From Didymella arachidicola (taxonomy: Eukaryota; Ascomycota; Dothideomycetes; Pleosporales; Didymellaceae): a stretch of 64,000 bases of DNA. Numbering within the stretch: position 1 is the first letter of the stretch; each line of letters starts with the position of its first letter. A program made the translations under genes and the position numbers. The notes beneath the pieces are model-generated. The model did not search any database and was not told the origin of the DNA. It saw only the letters and a list, made by a program, of their open reading frames with translations. The stretch spans positions 1,054,001-1,118,000 of the forward strand of contig CM050002.1 in assembly GCA_016630955.3 (NCBI GenBank), read 5' to 3'. Below are positions 18,558-29,860 of the stretch, piece by piece.

Positions 18558-20168
18558 CTACGACCCGCCCTTCGTGTCCCGCTCTTTGCCTTTCCTTTTC
18601 GCTGAACCGGGTGTACGTGGTGCTCGAAGTTTTAAATCCTCCCCATCGCCCATAAATACCGCATAATTGAGGCATTTACCCATCTCCTCAGGCAGCTGCC
18701 AGCCGTTTTCCACCCATATGATCGACCAGAAGAGGTAGAGTAAGCCCAGGCGCACGGTCATCGTCCCCTTTGCGGCGTCGAATGGATCGGTGAGCTTCAT
18801 GGGATGCGAGTAGCAGAGCCTGGGCTCGCAGAATAAGGCTTTGCCCTTCTCTGTGACATGTTTGACATCCATTCGGAGATACATGATCTCATCGCTGCTG
18901 ACGAGGAAGGCGTAGCGGTGGTTGTTCATGAGCATCCACTGCACGAGGTCGCCTGGATGCTGTCAGTAAATTGACCGTTATTTCTTTGGTGTTCGTCTCT
19001 TACCAAGCACACAACGCAGACTACCGTATTTGCGGGTATGCCGCAGTTGGTAGGCTTCAGTGAGAGCTCCAGGTCTCCCAGCGAGAAACTCTACGTGGCC
19101 AATTAGGCGTGTCTCGGCGTCTTCCTCGCGATCTCCAAACTTGATTACGTAGGAAGGCTGCCACACACAGTCTTCTGTAACAACAGACTCATCTTCAGCG
19201 TTGCTGAGGAAGCACCCCGAATTGCTGGTCTGCGCTCTGGCCGTTGTAGCCTCGAGAACTATATTCGTCAACCAGAGGACAGCGTTCAGCGTCTGATACT
19301 CAAAGGCTTCTTGAAATCGTTCTGCTTGATCGGCCGACAAGTCAATAGTGGGTTTGAACAGTTCCGTAGGCGTATGCCTCCACCGTAGTTGTGCGAACGC
19401 GTTTTTGAACCAAGAGTTCGTCCAAAGATCCACTCCTGATTTGAAGTCTTCCTAAGGTTCCATGAAGCCGGTGTACCACAGTTTCCTGTCCCCATAAGGT
19501 GACATGAACTTTGGAATGGTATGAGTATTTGGACTTGAGGGCGAGAACCGTAGTGTGATTGGCTCAAATACGGCGTTCCGCGGATTCTGCGGCCAGTCTT
19601 GATTCTGGCTGTATAAGCGGTGTCGCAATAGCGTCACACGTTGACTGAAAGTGGAGTACTCTTCTTGCAATTGCCTCATTTCTTCTCCGGTGCACCAATT
19701 TCGCACGTCTGTGCCACCTCGATATCTTGTGCCTGAAGGGGCATACGTTTGTTGTTGCATGTCTGTACGCATACCGTCACCATCGCCACCCTCATCTCGC
19801 GCATCGCCGCCAAAAATTGCGACAGCTTCGAGAAGGTCCCACTCACACGCTATCAGTGTATCGATTGCGGCGCTGAGAGGCTCCTTCGTTGCCGAGATGA
19901 GTTGCGCTATGGACTCACGCTGTTCCCCGCTGAGTTTGGCCATGTATTGTGAGAGTGAGTCAGCGTTGCCTGAGGGAGGGCTCGGTACGTAGGTCTTAAC
20001 GTTGGAGTTGACGCTTGAAGGCTGGGTTGCTGTCGGTGCGTCTTCTTGCAGGGTGACATCTCGAGGAGAGCTCTGCTTGGGTGGCGTCACCTCCGCCGGG
20101 AACTCCTTCGAAAGTGGGCTTGGGGGTGGAGGCCTCCAGTTGAAAACACGCTCTGCGGCTCTCCCCAT
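18558..20168 (-). CDS. conserved fungal hypothetical protein with an in-frame TAG
   Basis: I do not recognise a named function. Exon 1 runs 20168-19004 and exon 2 runs 18952-18558 across a 51-nt intron (GTAAG...CTGAC...CAG). Together they give 519 codons, but a TAG at 19454-19452 interrupts exon 1 between TGFMEP and EDFKSGVDLWTN. The frame continues without change for about 150 codons, and no GT-AG intron could remove the stop and keep the frame. Residues 80-125 (EQRESIAQLISATKEPLSAAIDTL...) look like a three-helix UBA-like bundle. The rest resembles fungal proteins with an inactive kinase-like or PD-(D/E)XK-like fold, with DEIMYLRMDVKHV in exon 2. The basic tail KRKGKERDTKGGS may be a nuclear signal. 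It may be a recent null allele, a read-through case or a sequence error. Confidence 0.65.
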
Positions 20169-20611
20169 GTTCTAAGAATAAAAATGAATGTTGCGTGTCG
20201 TTCCTGGTGAGGAGCAATTTAATGTGAATAGCGAGTAATGAGGTTGTGGGACAAGTAGGACAGCACGTCAGAATATCGCAGACATCAGAAGCCCACGAGG
20301 CATCCCAAGTTATGGGAAAGAAGTGCCAAGGCATGTCAGGAGCGCACGCTATAAAAGAAGGCAGAACCCTCTTAGTATCTTGTACAGCTATAGATGCCCT
20401 GCTGAAGGCCATAGCAACTGAACTAGAAGTTACAGCGCGTGCTCGGCTCTATGGCACAAGTCGATGTTAGAGATTAGAGGCCGATCAGGAAAGGACAGAA
20501 GTGAAAGACACCTGACTAAGCACGCCACGTGAGCCGGCGATTGTGATTGGTCTGAGCGCGGAAGCGCTTCAACGCATCTCCAGAACTGCCACCAAGCCCA
20601 CCAAACCGACA

Positions 20612-22411
20612 ATGTTGCCGTCAAGAGTCGGGGCTTCTACAAGAATCCATCAGTTGTCAGTGGTGCAGCACCTGGCACGAGCCAGGTGTCTGGCAGGGGC
20701 AGGAACCCGTCGCGCATATCTTCGGCCCCAGACAAAACGCGTCGCGAACCTACAATCACGTGCCTTCCATCGCCTGCGAACATTCACTACAGACCCCATA
20801 TCATTCCGAACGACTGAGGCACAAGAAAGACGCCGAGATGGAGCCACTACAGCGACCTTACAATCAGCTTTCCCCAAGAAGACCTTCGCCTTCCTTGTCG
20901 TCCTTACCGTGCTTGCGTACTACTTCGTCGATGTACGGGATCTGGACTGGACCGATGATGTGATGAACGGCTTCGAATCTGATAACGCAGAAGCAACAAC
21001 GCCGCTCCAGTTTTTTGCCAACAAAGATGAACTAGGTCACTTCCTGCAACACCACGTTCCAGATTCCAGTGAAACCCTCAAGAATCCGGAATTCGCACAA
21101 TTCCTCAGCGAGCATTTTGACAAGATGGCCGGCGGATGGAAGATGACTGAGAAGGACGCCGCAGAAGAGAACATACCCGTCACACATGGCTGTCGATTTA
21201 AGAGCAATGAGCCCTGCGAGGATTTCTTCGCCCTTGGAACGTCCCCCGGCCCTGGCCAGCAACCATGGAATTACTGGAGCATCATGGATGGACATGCCGG
21301 TCGCCATACGGCGCTCCAACTCCAGTGGACACTGATACCTTCGCTCTCCAGTGCGCTTCTTACGCTTCCCGCTCATACGTCTCCGTTTGAGATCGAATCC
21401 ACCATCAAGGATACCTTCTTACGTGTCGACAAGCAGATCATGGATTCCGCTCGCACAGCAGCAAACTGGCTTCCTGCCGCCAACGTCGCCGCCATTTCTG
21501 CCCTGACACCCGCGTTCTCAGGCTCTTGTGCACTGCTTGCTGCTTTCGACCCATCCTCGTCCGTGCTCCGCGTAGCTTGCACAGGCGACTCGCGCGCCGT
21601 ACTCGGACGCTGGGATCCTTCCTCCCGCTCGTACACCTGCGTGCCGCTCTCTGAAGACCAGACCGGCTTCAACGAGAAGGAAGTCAAGCGGATCACCGAA
21701 GAGCACCCCGACGAGCCCGATATCCTCGACCCCAAAACCGGACGCCTGATGGGCCTAGCCGTCACCCGGGCGTTTGGCGACCACCGCTGGAAATGGGACA
21801 ACGCCTTCATCAAAAACGTACAAGCCAAGTTCTGGGGCTCATCGCCGCGGCCCCAGTCCAAAACCGCACCCTACCTGACCGCTGAGCCCGAGGTCACAGA
21901 AACAGACATCGTGCGCAACCCCGCCGGCGCCGGAAACAGAAGCGACTTCATGATCATGGCGTCCGACGGGCTCTGGGACCGGATCAGCTCCGCGCACGCC
22001 GTCGAGTGCGTGCAGCGCTGGCTCGAGGCGCGCGAGCGCGGAAACGGGCTTGTCCAAAACGACCCCCGCTTGCCGAACACCGCGCCGCAGTTTGAGAACC
22101 CGATGAGAGAGGATGAGGGGTTCACGTATAATGCCGAGACGGGCGAGCAGGTGGAGTGGAAGGCGACGCCCGAGTACTTTGCAATCGAGGACGAGAATGC
22201 GGCGGTTTGTCTTGTGAGGAATGCGATGGGTGGGACGAGGAGGGGGTTGTTTATGGGCGTGGTCAGTGTGCCGGGGCCGATGGGGAGGTATGCTGTGGAT
22301 GATACGACGGTTATGGTTGTGTTTTTTGATAAGCTGGAGGAGGGTAAGGGGGCGCAGGGCGTGTCCAAGGCGGCGGCAGGGGAGAAGAAGAGCTGGTGGA
22401 AGCCCTGGTGA
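20612..22411 (+). CDS. PTC5: mitochondrial PP2C-type protein phosphatase (pyruvate dehydrogenase phosphatase, Ptc5-like)
   Basis: Mn/Mg-dependent serine/threonine phosphatase of the PPM family. In yeast Ptc5 dephosphorylates and so activates the pyruvate dehydrogenase E1 subunit in mitochondria. The single exon encodes 599 aa from the ATG at 20612. The N-terminus is Arg/Ser/Ala-rich with few acids, a typical mitochondrial presequence. It is followed by one membrane segment, KTFAFLVVLTVLAYYFVDV (about residues 91-109), as in inner-membrane Ptc5. Catalytic metal-binding motifs are WSIMDGHAGRH (about 225), CTGDSRAVLG, VTRAFGDHRWKWD, IMASDGLWDRIS (about 452) and DDTTVMVVFF near the C-terminus. 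No intron is needed and the length fits the family. An open frame extends 23 codons upstream, but only through a GTG. Confidence 0.92.
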   Translation: MLPSRVGASTRIHQLSVVQHLARARCLAGAGTRRAYLRPQTKRVANLQSRAFHRLRTFTTDPISFRTTEAQERRRDGATTATLQSAFPKKTFAFLVVLTVLAYYFVDVRDLDWTDDVMNGFESDNAEATTPLQFFANKDELGHFLQHHVPDSSETLKNPEFAQFLSEHFDKMAGGWKMTEKDAAEENIPVTHGCRFKSNEPCEDFFALGTSPGPGQQPWNYWSIMDGHAGRHTALQLQWTLIPSLSSALLTLPAHTSPFEIESTIKDTFLRVDKQIMDSARTAANWLPAANVAAISALTPAFSGSCALLAAFDPSSSVLRVACTGDSRAVLGRWDPSSRSYTCVPLSEDQTGFNEKEVKRITEEHPDEPDILDPKTGRLMGLAVTRAFGDHRWKWDNAFIKNVQAKFWGSSPRPQSKTAPYLTAEPEVTETDIVRNPAGAGNRSDFMIMASDGLWDRISSAHAVECVQRWLEARERGNGLVQNDPRLPNTAPQFENPMREDEGFTYNAETGEQVEWKATPEYFAIEDENAAVCLVRNAMGGTRRGLFMGVVSVPGPMGRYAVDDTTVMVVFFDKLEEGKGAQGVSKAAAGEKKSWWKPW

Positions 22412-24197
22412 GTGGTCAGAATCTTAGTCGTAGTATTGGACGTGATGTGGTGGAAAGATCGGCCCTTTGAGCGATAGTAGATTCCACGCCAGTCTTGTCG
22501 TCTGGACTTGAAGCTATTCAACATGTGTAACAATTGATAATATGAAATTACAGTGCAGCTCAAGGTACGACGCGAAGTTCAATATAGGCCGATTGATATA
22601 TTGTCTAGGAGTATCGCCATATCATCTTCAACAGTGAGTGGTGCGGGCACATTGTCTTGATGGCTGGCATACTGGCGTCACAAGTACTGCGTAAGCTGGT
22701 GGGTGATCGGGACAATCTCGCTGTCTGCGTAATGGGATCAAGGCTGCATCGTGCTCCTACCAAGGACAGCTTATAGTGGAAACTACACTGTTCATCCGTG
22801 TTGACATTTGCCTTGGTGACAATGCTCTTTGCATTGGTGGAGAAGCCGCCAGATTGCTCCTTGTCAAGTGACAAATCTACGATAGCCAGCGTATTCCTGC
22901 AGGCATGTTAGTTGCACGACGCGGGCGTTGGGCGCCACATCGGGTCAATTCTTGCGCCGTATTGAAAATCGAGCATATGCCTGTCAGCGTTCCCTAACAC
23001 GTAGTCGACAATGGACCATCTCCATTCCTCGAAGCGGCTGGGTTTGTCTCGGGCTTTTCCTGCGGCGCAAGAGGCCAGTCGTTTGCTTACGCGGCATCTC
23101 CGAGTTTTTGCGGTGGCAGGGAAGTCGTGTGTGGAGATGACACCGCAGTCAGATTGGCTCGATGCTAGAACCACCAACAAATCCTGATGACCGAAGTCCG
23201 GGACGGGTGCGGCCAAGAGGCAGCGCCTGGTGTGCAAAAAAGAGTCCAGCTTTTCACGCTACGGAGGCAGTCATGGTGCCATTAATCACAGGCTGGTCAT
23301 CCAGGGTAAGAGCCGTGAGTGGATTGTCCATGGCCTCCAGCATGATGGTATCATCAGCGTCTACGATGATTTGAGTAGCAGGTGTCATCATGCGATGGGC
23401 ATCGTCACAATATTCAAGTGCAGTCTAGGCAGAATCTAGGCAGAAGACTGGATAGGGGAGGATGCAGTACGCAAAACAGTGCAGCGCGTGGTGCTGCGAG
23501 TGCGAGTTTGAAGTTCTCGTCGAGCCGAGCAGAGCGAAACCCACCATCCCAAGCAGAGCTTAAGGATGCGGCCGTGGTTGGAATGCACGCGATGACACGG
23601 ACCCCTTTATCAGCAGAACGCCAACGTACCGCAGATGCGCACCGCGAAGAGATGCAGCACACATAGAGATGCAATAAATTGAAGACGGTGCCTTCTATCG
23701 TGAGATGGCTGAAGCCCGACAGGCGTGATTACCCCATGCGGCCTAGCCCGAACGTGATTCGAATACCTCGCACTCGAATCATCGAACCTCCGCGTGTTAC
23801 GGCCAGAGCATGGCCACGGCCAGAAGAGGCTGCCGCGCCAGAGATGTGCCATCTCTGGTTCAATCTTCAAGGGGGCGCCTCCGCGCAGCTCCGTCTACAC
23901 ATCCACCCACCCTCTTCTCCGCCCCCATTTGCATCGTCTGCATCCCCATCGCCGGCGATTTGCATCGCTGCCAGCCTGCCATCACGTAGTCGGGCCCTGA
24001 AAGCCCTGAAAGCCCTCGGCCACACCACAACCGCCCACCCACGGGAGACGCAAGCGTACTGGCCACGCTGACTACAAGACTGCCCGCGCCCGCAAAGCCA
24101 CGCCTGCTGCCACCGCTCCTCTTCCCATCACCACCGCGTGCATCCATCACCAACGCCATCGCGGCACCACGTCGCCGGCCCCAGCGTGTTTGCAAAA
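22412..24197. other. intergenic interval with doubtful coding fragments
   Basis: No gene that I can name. Two minus-strand stretches look protein-like (see the separate entry at 22752-23414). The right half (23.7-24.2 kb) is C-rich and serves as the leader and promoter of the next gene. Confidence 0.4.
22752..23414 (-). other. coding-like fragments, possible small secreted-protein remnant
   Basis: On the minus strand one frame (about 23414-23247) reads EYCDDAHRMMTPATQIIVDA and continues to ALTLDDQPVINGTMTASVA before a stop. A second (about 22894-22752) reads NTLAIVDLSLDKEQSGGFST and then KANVNTDEQCSFHYKLSLVG. The second follows a CTAAC...CTGCAG acceptor-like site at 22897-22911. The first resembles extracellular fungal surface proteins in composition. 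I could not join the pieces into one frame with sensible introns, so this is either a decayed gene or chance. Confidence 0.2.
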
Positions 24198-25002
24198 ATG
24201 TCTACCAAGCCCGCGAAGAGCCTGACTGCCGTCCTCAAGCTCTCGCCCAAGACGCTGTCGCAGTTTCCCCACGAAGCACCGGCACAGCCATCGCCGGCCT
24301 TGAAGCCAGCGTCGACGCCAGAAGCCTCACCTGCGCCCGTGATGGGAGACCTCGCCGCTGCCGACACGCCCGCCGACACACCCGCGGCCATGAACGGCGC
24401 CAGCACACCGTCGTCGCTGGCACCGCCGGCACCCGGAAGCAAGCGCAAGGGACCAGCACCCAAGGCTGGCACAAAGCGCGCCGCTTCTGCCATCGACGGC
24501 GCCAGCACACCCCGGGCCCGCGGCAAGCCTGGACCCAAGAAGCGCAAGCTGTACGTCGCCCTTGTCATCCACCTCGCAGCTCACCACACTAACGTCAAGC
24601 AGCGGCGATGCGATCAACGACCCCAACAACAAAACGCCCATCGCTGGGCCCACCCCTCTCCAGAAACTCGGCCCCAAGGCCAACCAGGGAGCCATCAACG
24701 CCGGCCTGCGCGCTCTCGACCGCACGGGCAAGTTCAAGTGCCGCAAGTGGGAGAAGAAGGGCTTCAAGCTCCGCAGCTTCACCGGCGTCGTCTGGGACGT
24801 GCCCTCTTGGAAAGCCCCCAGCCGCAGCTCGGCCTTCTCAGAGGACGTCAAGAGCGACTCGACTGGGTCGAGCGACACCAAAGTCAAGGACGAGAGCAGC
24901 GCCATCAGTGAGAAGAGCGGACTCAATGGCGACGCCTCCACGCCGCTGCCACCGCTCGTGGAGGGCCTCAACAGCTCGCCAGCCCTTGTGCCTGCTGTCT
25001 AG
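24198..25002 (+). CDS. IES4: INO80 chromatin-remodelling complex subunit Ies4
   Basis: Small subunit of the INO80 nucleosome-remodelling complex in the nucleus; in yeast Ies4 is a checkpoint-kinase target. Exons 24198-24550 and 24603-25002 join over a 52-nt intron (GTACGT...CACTAAC...CAG) to 250 codons. The protein begins with the family motif LTAVLKLSPKTLSQFPHE. An Ala/Pro-rich region and a basic patch KPGPKKRKL (about residue 115, likely nuclear signal) follow. Then comes the diagnostic block KLGPKANQGAINAGLRALDR and CRKWEKKGFKLRSFTGVVWD, ending in an acidic/serine tail. The acceptor could be shifted 3 nt, adding one serine. Start is the ATG directly before STKPAKS; an earlier in-frame ATG at 24138 is unlikely. 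Confidence 0.9.
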
Positions 25003-25729
25003 TTCCCAGCTGGCAGCCGGTTTTCTTGTCGAGGTCGTTCTATTTTGCATATTGATTAGCATGTCCGGCGTTCCGAGAGTATTTTGCGGGTATACCAAAA
25101 GGGACTTTTCTCCAACGGCGTTTGGATATGGCAGGGGATCGTCTTGTCATGCGGCGCGTGACGTGCTCGACTACACGTCTGGCGTCAGGGAGATAGTACG
25201 CATTACCCGTGCATTCACTGGGAGTATCCACGGACTGAATAGTAGCATATGCTGTTACGCTCATGCGTCATTGCCAAAATGTATCTCTTGAGCTGCTGTG
25301 ACCTCTGATGCACGGATGCGCTATCGATCCCCCGCGATAGAGCTACCGACCTCGCCGAGAGTACCCTCTGCACCCTCACTCGACGCCAGCACCTCTACAA
25401 ACAGCTACTAGGCTCACGTCCCCGCTTGTCTCAGCCTGGAATATGTATGCATTTGCCATGACACATTGCCGGTGATTCGGCTGTTCCTGCGTCTGGCACT
25501 ACTCCTCGACGTCCCAAACGCCGCATCTCGCCCGCGACATCTCTCTCCGCACTCCCCACATCTTGCGGATCCATGCGCAACGCCGCCCGTTTGCCCATCT
25601 GAAAGCTCCGCCGACTGCACGCCCGTGCAAACGCAGCTCGCAAGGCACGACAGTCGATCGCAGCCGGGACTGTGACCGCTCACAACCGCACCCGTCGTCC
25701 CCGGACCCTGACGACACCACCACGACACC

Positions 25730-27915
25730 ATGCGGAGAAGCAGCTATGCAGCCGCCTTGGCTGGCAACACCGGCAGCAGCCCGGCCAACACCGCGCCCAC
25801 CCGCTCTGGCGCCTTCTCGCATCTCGTCAACAGCTCGACGCCGCACTCGATAAGCCAGCACCGCCACTCGCGCTCCATCGACGCCGACGGGCACCACAAC
25901 AGCATGTCGACGAGCTGGGGACGAGGCGGCCCACTGCCGTCGTACTCGAGCCCGACCGGCCACTGGCAAGGGCTGGGAGGGGGAGCCCAGGACATACCGC
26001 CGTTCTTCGTGCCGTCCTACCTGCGGGGGTCCAAGCATGCCGAGAAGCTGCAGGAAGCGCACAAGGCAAAGGTCGCGGCGCAGCACGAGTTCAGGTCGAC
26101 ACAGTCCTCGAATGCCGGATCGCTGTCGACAAGCTCGAGCAGCGTGAATGTGCACAAGCTGGCCGGCTCGCACCGTGGCCTGACACACGAGATCATCGAG
26201 CGAGCACCTGTGTTCGTCGACGAGCCTGTCTCGCCATGGCCGACCAAGTGGAGCGAGGGCGACAAGTTTGCACAGCTGGATATCGAGGATGGAGGCAGGC
26301 AGGCCAAGTTCTCTGGGTCGCAGAAGACACATGATGAGGCGGCGTCGGTGCGTGCAGACTGTCCTATGCCACGACAGTGCGGCATATACTACTACGAGGT
26401 GACGGTGGTCTCCAAGGGGAAGGATGGGTATGATACCACCGAGCAGCTGTGGCAGACCTTGCCGCAAGAAGTCTTCAATCACTAACAAAAGCTCAGGCGT
26501 ATGATCGGGGTGGGCTTCTCAGGTCCCAAAGTTGCCCTGACTAGGATACCAGGGTGGGAGCCAGACTCCTTTGCATATCACGGCGATGATGGGCAGATCT
26601 TCAACAACACGACATCGGGGAAGAACTACGGGCCCAAATTTGGAACGCTCGATGTGATTGGGTGTGGTATCAACTTTCGCACAAATACAGCATTCTTCAC
26701 CAAGAACGGTCACATGCTGGGTAAGAGCGCTCACAGCTTGCTTCTGCACTTGCTGACCACCACAGGAACTGCCTTTCGTGATCTGAAGCCGAACATGCCG
26801 TACTACCCTACCGTCGGCATGAAGAAGCCCGGAGAGACATTGAGGGCGAATTTCGGCCAGGAACCGTTCGCCTTTGACATTGACAAGATGATGCAAGACG
26901 AGAAAGCCGCCATCCAAGAGGAGATCAACCGGACGAGTTTCACTCCCAGCGCTGCGTCCGCGCCTGATGAGACTCAGTTTATCCACCGACTGATCAGTCA
27001 ATACTTGGCGCACGATGGCTACGTTGAGACGGCGCAAGCATTTGCGGAAGAGATTGTCGACGAGGCACGCGCACTCGCGAACGACGATGATGACACAATA
27101 CCATATCAAGAGGCCGTCGAGAACCTGGATGCACTGAATCGTCAAAGTACGTCGCCACCTGTCCCACTACGCCAGTACTAATCTCGCCAGAAATACGCGC
27201 AGCTATCCTCGAAGGCGATATCGACAAAGCACTCAAGCACACTCAAGCCTACTATCCCTCCGTGCTTCGCGACAACGAAAACATCTACTTCAAGCTGCGG
27301 TGTCGGAAATTCATCGAGATGATTCGCGACTGCAACGAGCTCACCACCCAATGCCAGTCCACACACACGTCCAAGCACCCTGCATCCGATCCCAACAAGC
27401 GCAATTCGACCGCCACAGACGAATACGACTTCCAGATGGAGCTCGACGAGCAATTTGGCGTCAACAACCCCACGCCCAGCCTGGACGATATCGACGACGC
27501 CCTAGTCGACAAGCAAGCCAAGCTGCAGCAGTTGACCGCGAACACGATCGCGTACGGACAGGAACTCGGCGCCGAGTTCGCCAACGACCCCCGGCGAGAA
27601 GTCAAGCAGGCGCTCAAGGACACGTTTGCGCTGATCGCGTACGAGAACGCAAAGGAGAGCAGTCTTGCGCCGTTGCTGGAGACTGACGGTCGTGTCCCGG
27701 TAGCCGAGGAGCTGAACAGCGCGATACTGGGTATGTATCTCTGCTAGAAAGCCGCATGGGGAGTTTTGCTAACACAGATGACAGTCAGCCTCGGCAAGTC
27801 CAGCTCAGCGGCGATCGAGCGCCTCGTTCAGCAGACCGAAGCCCTCGTTGGCGAACTCGCAGAAGATGGCGGGCCTGGTGCGTTTGTCAACGTCCAGAGA
27901 GACTTTTTGCAGTAG
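25730..27915 (+). CDS. VID30: GID ubiquitin ligase scaffold Gid1/Vid30 (RanBPM-type SPRY-LisH-CTLH protein)
   Basis: Scaffold of the GID/CTLH E3 ubiquitin ligase, which in yeast degrades gluconeogenic enzymes after glucose return. Five exons (25730-26427, 26497-26720, 26766-27146, 27191-27730, 27785-27915) give 657 codons. The introns are 44-69 nt with clear CTAAC sites. The Ser-rich N-terminus contains IPPFFVPSYLRGSKHAEKL. The SPRY domain (about 170-360) includes CGIYYYEVTVVSKG and GCGINFRTNTAFFTKNGH. LisH is FIHRLISQYLAHDGYVETAQ (about 375). CTLH is IRAAILEGDIDKALKHTQAY (about 435) with YFKLRCRKFIEMI. The C-terminal CRA domain ends SLGKSSSAAIERLVQQTEAL. Length and order match fungal homologues, and no lesions are seen. 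Confidence 0.93.
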
Positions 27916-28378
27916 CTTGGTTCGAAGTCGTTGTCCACTCCGCTCGGACGCGAGTGCAAGAGGTGCAGGCCTTTGAGGAGATGTGTCCAGTGCCAGGCCC
28001 TCAGGTGGCGATCGAGAGGGAAGAAGCGGCGCGTGGAGGTTATTGACGAGGCGGGATTTGACGAGGCGGGATTAGACGAGGACCGACGGAGAGTACTAGG
28101 CACGTGGCTGAGTCTGGCGAGATATGCGGACGAGTAGTCTTGTTCTTGTGACAATATACAGATAGGATTGCATACGGGACTGGCGTTCTGAGCGTGCGAC
28201 ACGGGCTTGGGACGAACACTGTCCGTGCATTGTAGATAGCATTGCGGATCAATCGAACATTCTACACTCGACATGCACTCGATCAAATACCTAAATATCA
28301 ACATCAGAACCCCCTATCACGGTAAATCCCCAAACGCCCGCTATCCAACTCCCCACCACCTCCCAATCAAAACAACCC
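27916..28378. other. intergenic region between convergent genes
   Basis: Holds the 3' ends of the Gid1 and PAF-acetylhydrolase genes. The stretch from about 28310 is extremely C-rich on the plus strand, the non-coding strand of the next gene's acidic, Gly/Glu/Val-rich tail. No further gene seen. Confidence 0.5.
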
Positions 28379-29860
28379 CTACCCCTCAACACCCACCCTC
28401 ACCCACCCCCTCACCCCCCCCTCCCTCGCAGACAAAATCCCCTCATCCTCCACCACCCCCTCCCCCTCCCCCTCAACCTCAACCTCGAGATCCGCCGCGC
28501 TCGTAGCCGCAACCTCCACCCCCCTCCCCCTCAGCACCTGCAGCACAGCCCGTACATTGAGTCTCAGCACGCGCTCCGGCTCGCGGCACCCAAACGCCTT
28601 GGCCGTCGCCCAGGGGAACAAGATCCCGAAGTCCGACTGCGAGAGATGCGCCGAGGACGTCGGATAGAATATATGTGCGCCGGGGAGTGCGGTGGACGGA
28701 GGGGGGGAGAGCAGGGAGAGTGTGCAGGAGAGGTTGGAGCTCCAGTTGTAAAACCCCTCGCTTAGGACGGCGAGGGTGTACGCGCCGCCTGGCCCTGTGG
28801 GGGTGTAGCATGGGAGGGGTTTGTCGCGCAGCCAGGCTGTAGCTGGAGATTGGATGGGGAGCGTCCACAGGTCGAGCAGGGTGGTGGGTGTATGTGGTGT
28901 TATTTGGCGTGTTAGCGCTGAGTCTGGGCGCGGGGTATAGAGGGGTTTGCATGTCGATGGTGCGGTGGCGGGAAGGGGGGTTTTGTGGTAGAAGACGGAT
29001 TTCACAAACTGCAGGACTGTTGCGGCGCCGAAGGAGTGCCCCGCGAAGGTGATGCTGCCGGGGGAGTGGAGCGAGAGGAGGGAGGCGAATTGCGCTAGTG
29101 TGTCTGCGGCGGTGCTGGAGGAGGAGGGGGATATGTTGCGGAGCGGGGTGCGAGAGTCGAGTTTCAGCAGCGCCGAGTGGATCATGGCCAGTTCCCACAA
29201 GCGGATGCGCAGCTGCGCGTCCCGCGCGGCGTATACGTCTGGCGAGGGTTTGTGGTCGATGCGCGTGTAGTCCACCCTGCGAGGTTTCTCCTTGGGGTCG
29301 GGCGAGTGGATCAAACTGAGCGGCGCGCTGCCGTCGCGGTGGTCGGGCGCGACGACCACGATGCCGTGCGAGGCGAGCGAGCCGCAGATGTGGCTGTAGG
29401 CGTTGCGGGACCCGCCCAGGCCGTGGGAGAAGATGAGGACAGGCCAGCGCTTGGAGCGGGTGGTTGGCTCGAGGATGGTGGCGTTGGTGTGCACGGGGAT
29501 CGAGGTCAGTTGGAGCAGTTGGGGGAAGAGACTGGCGGGTGTTAGCTGTGTCTGGCGGCTGAGAAGGTGCACGCACGAGAATATGCTGGCGAATGCGCTG
29601 TTTGCGCCGAGGAATCGCGCGTATGCTGCCATGTACTCGCGCTGGGGGCTCGGTATCCAGCGCACGGCTTTCTGCTCGCTGTCTTGTCGGCACGGATAGA
29701 AGACTCGGAAGGCGACTGTGGAAATGTCCGCCGGCGGCGCGTCGTCGCTCGGGTTCTCGAGCTCGCTCGTTGGGATCTCGACGTCTATCGAGCCCACTTT
29801 GTGCGGTCCTGTGTAGGCCGGAAACGCCGGAGTAGGATTGATGTTCTTGAGCCACGTCAT
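28379..29860 (-). CDS. platelet-activating factor acetylhydrolase-like phospholipase A2 (group VII type)
   Basis: Serine esterase that removes short or oxidised acyl groups at sn-2 of phospholipids; fungal members are usually cytosolic or secreted. The open frame is 493 codons. A 45-nt segment (29576-29532) begins GTGCGT and ends GCTAACACCCGCCAG, so it is most likely an intron, leaving 478 aa. The family start PAFPAYTGPHKVGSIDVEIP is near the N-terminus. Next come RWPVLIFSHGLGGSRNAYS (oxyanion region) and the nucleophile elbow ITFAGHSFGAATVLQF (Ser). LLDLWTLP (Asp) and SSAHLSQSDFGILFP (His) complete the triad. The C-terminal 40 residues are acidic and Val/Gly-rich, outside the enzyme fold. 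A 546-codon frame over the same DNA (30119-28479) is a composition shadow. Confidence 0.88.
   Translation of the reverse strand: MTWLKNINPTPAFPAYTGPHKVGSIDVEIPTSELENPSDDAPPADISTVAFRVFYPCRQDSEQKAVRWIPSPQREYMAAYARFLGANSAFASIFSCVHLLSRQTQLTPASLFPQLLQLTSIPVHTNATILEPTTRSKRWPVLIFSHGLGGSRNAYSHICGSLASHGIVVVAPDHRDGSAPLSLIHSPDPKEKPRRVDYTRIDHKPSPDVYAARDAQLRIRLWELAMIHSALLKLDSRTPLRNISPSSSSTAADTLAQFASLLSLHSPGSITFAGHSFGAATVLQFVKSVFYHKTPLPATAPSTCKPLYTPRPDSALTRQITPHTPTTLLDLWTLPIQSPATAWLRDKPLPCYTPTGPGGAYTLAVLSEGFYNWSSNLSCTLSLLSPPPSTALPGAHIFYPTSSAHLSQSDFGILFPWATAKAFGCREPERVLRLNVRAVLQVLRGRGVEVAATSAADLEVEVEGEGEGVVEDEGILSAREGGVRGWVRVGVEG

Noticed and set aside
14658..20168. Secondary-metabolite or catabolic cluster (MFS, GH45, hypothetical)
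   Set aside because: No backbone synthase, tailoring enzyme or cluster regulator; the genes belong to unrelated functions and merely lie next to each other.
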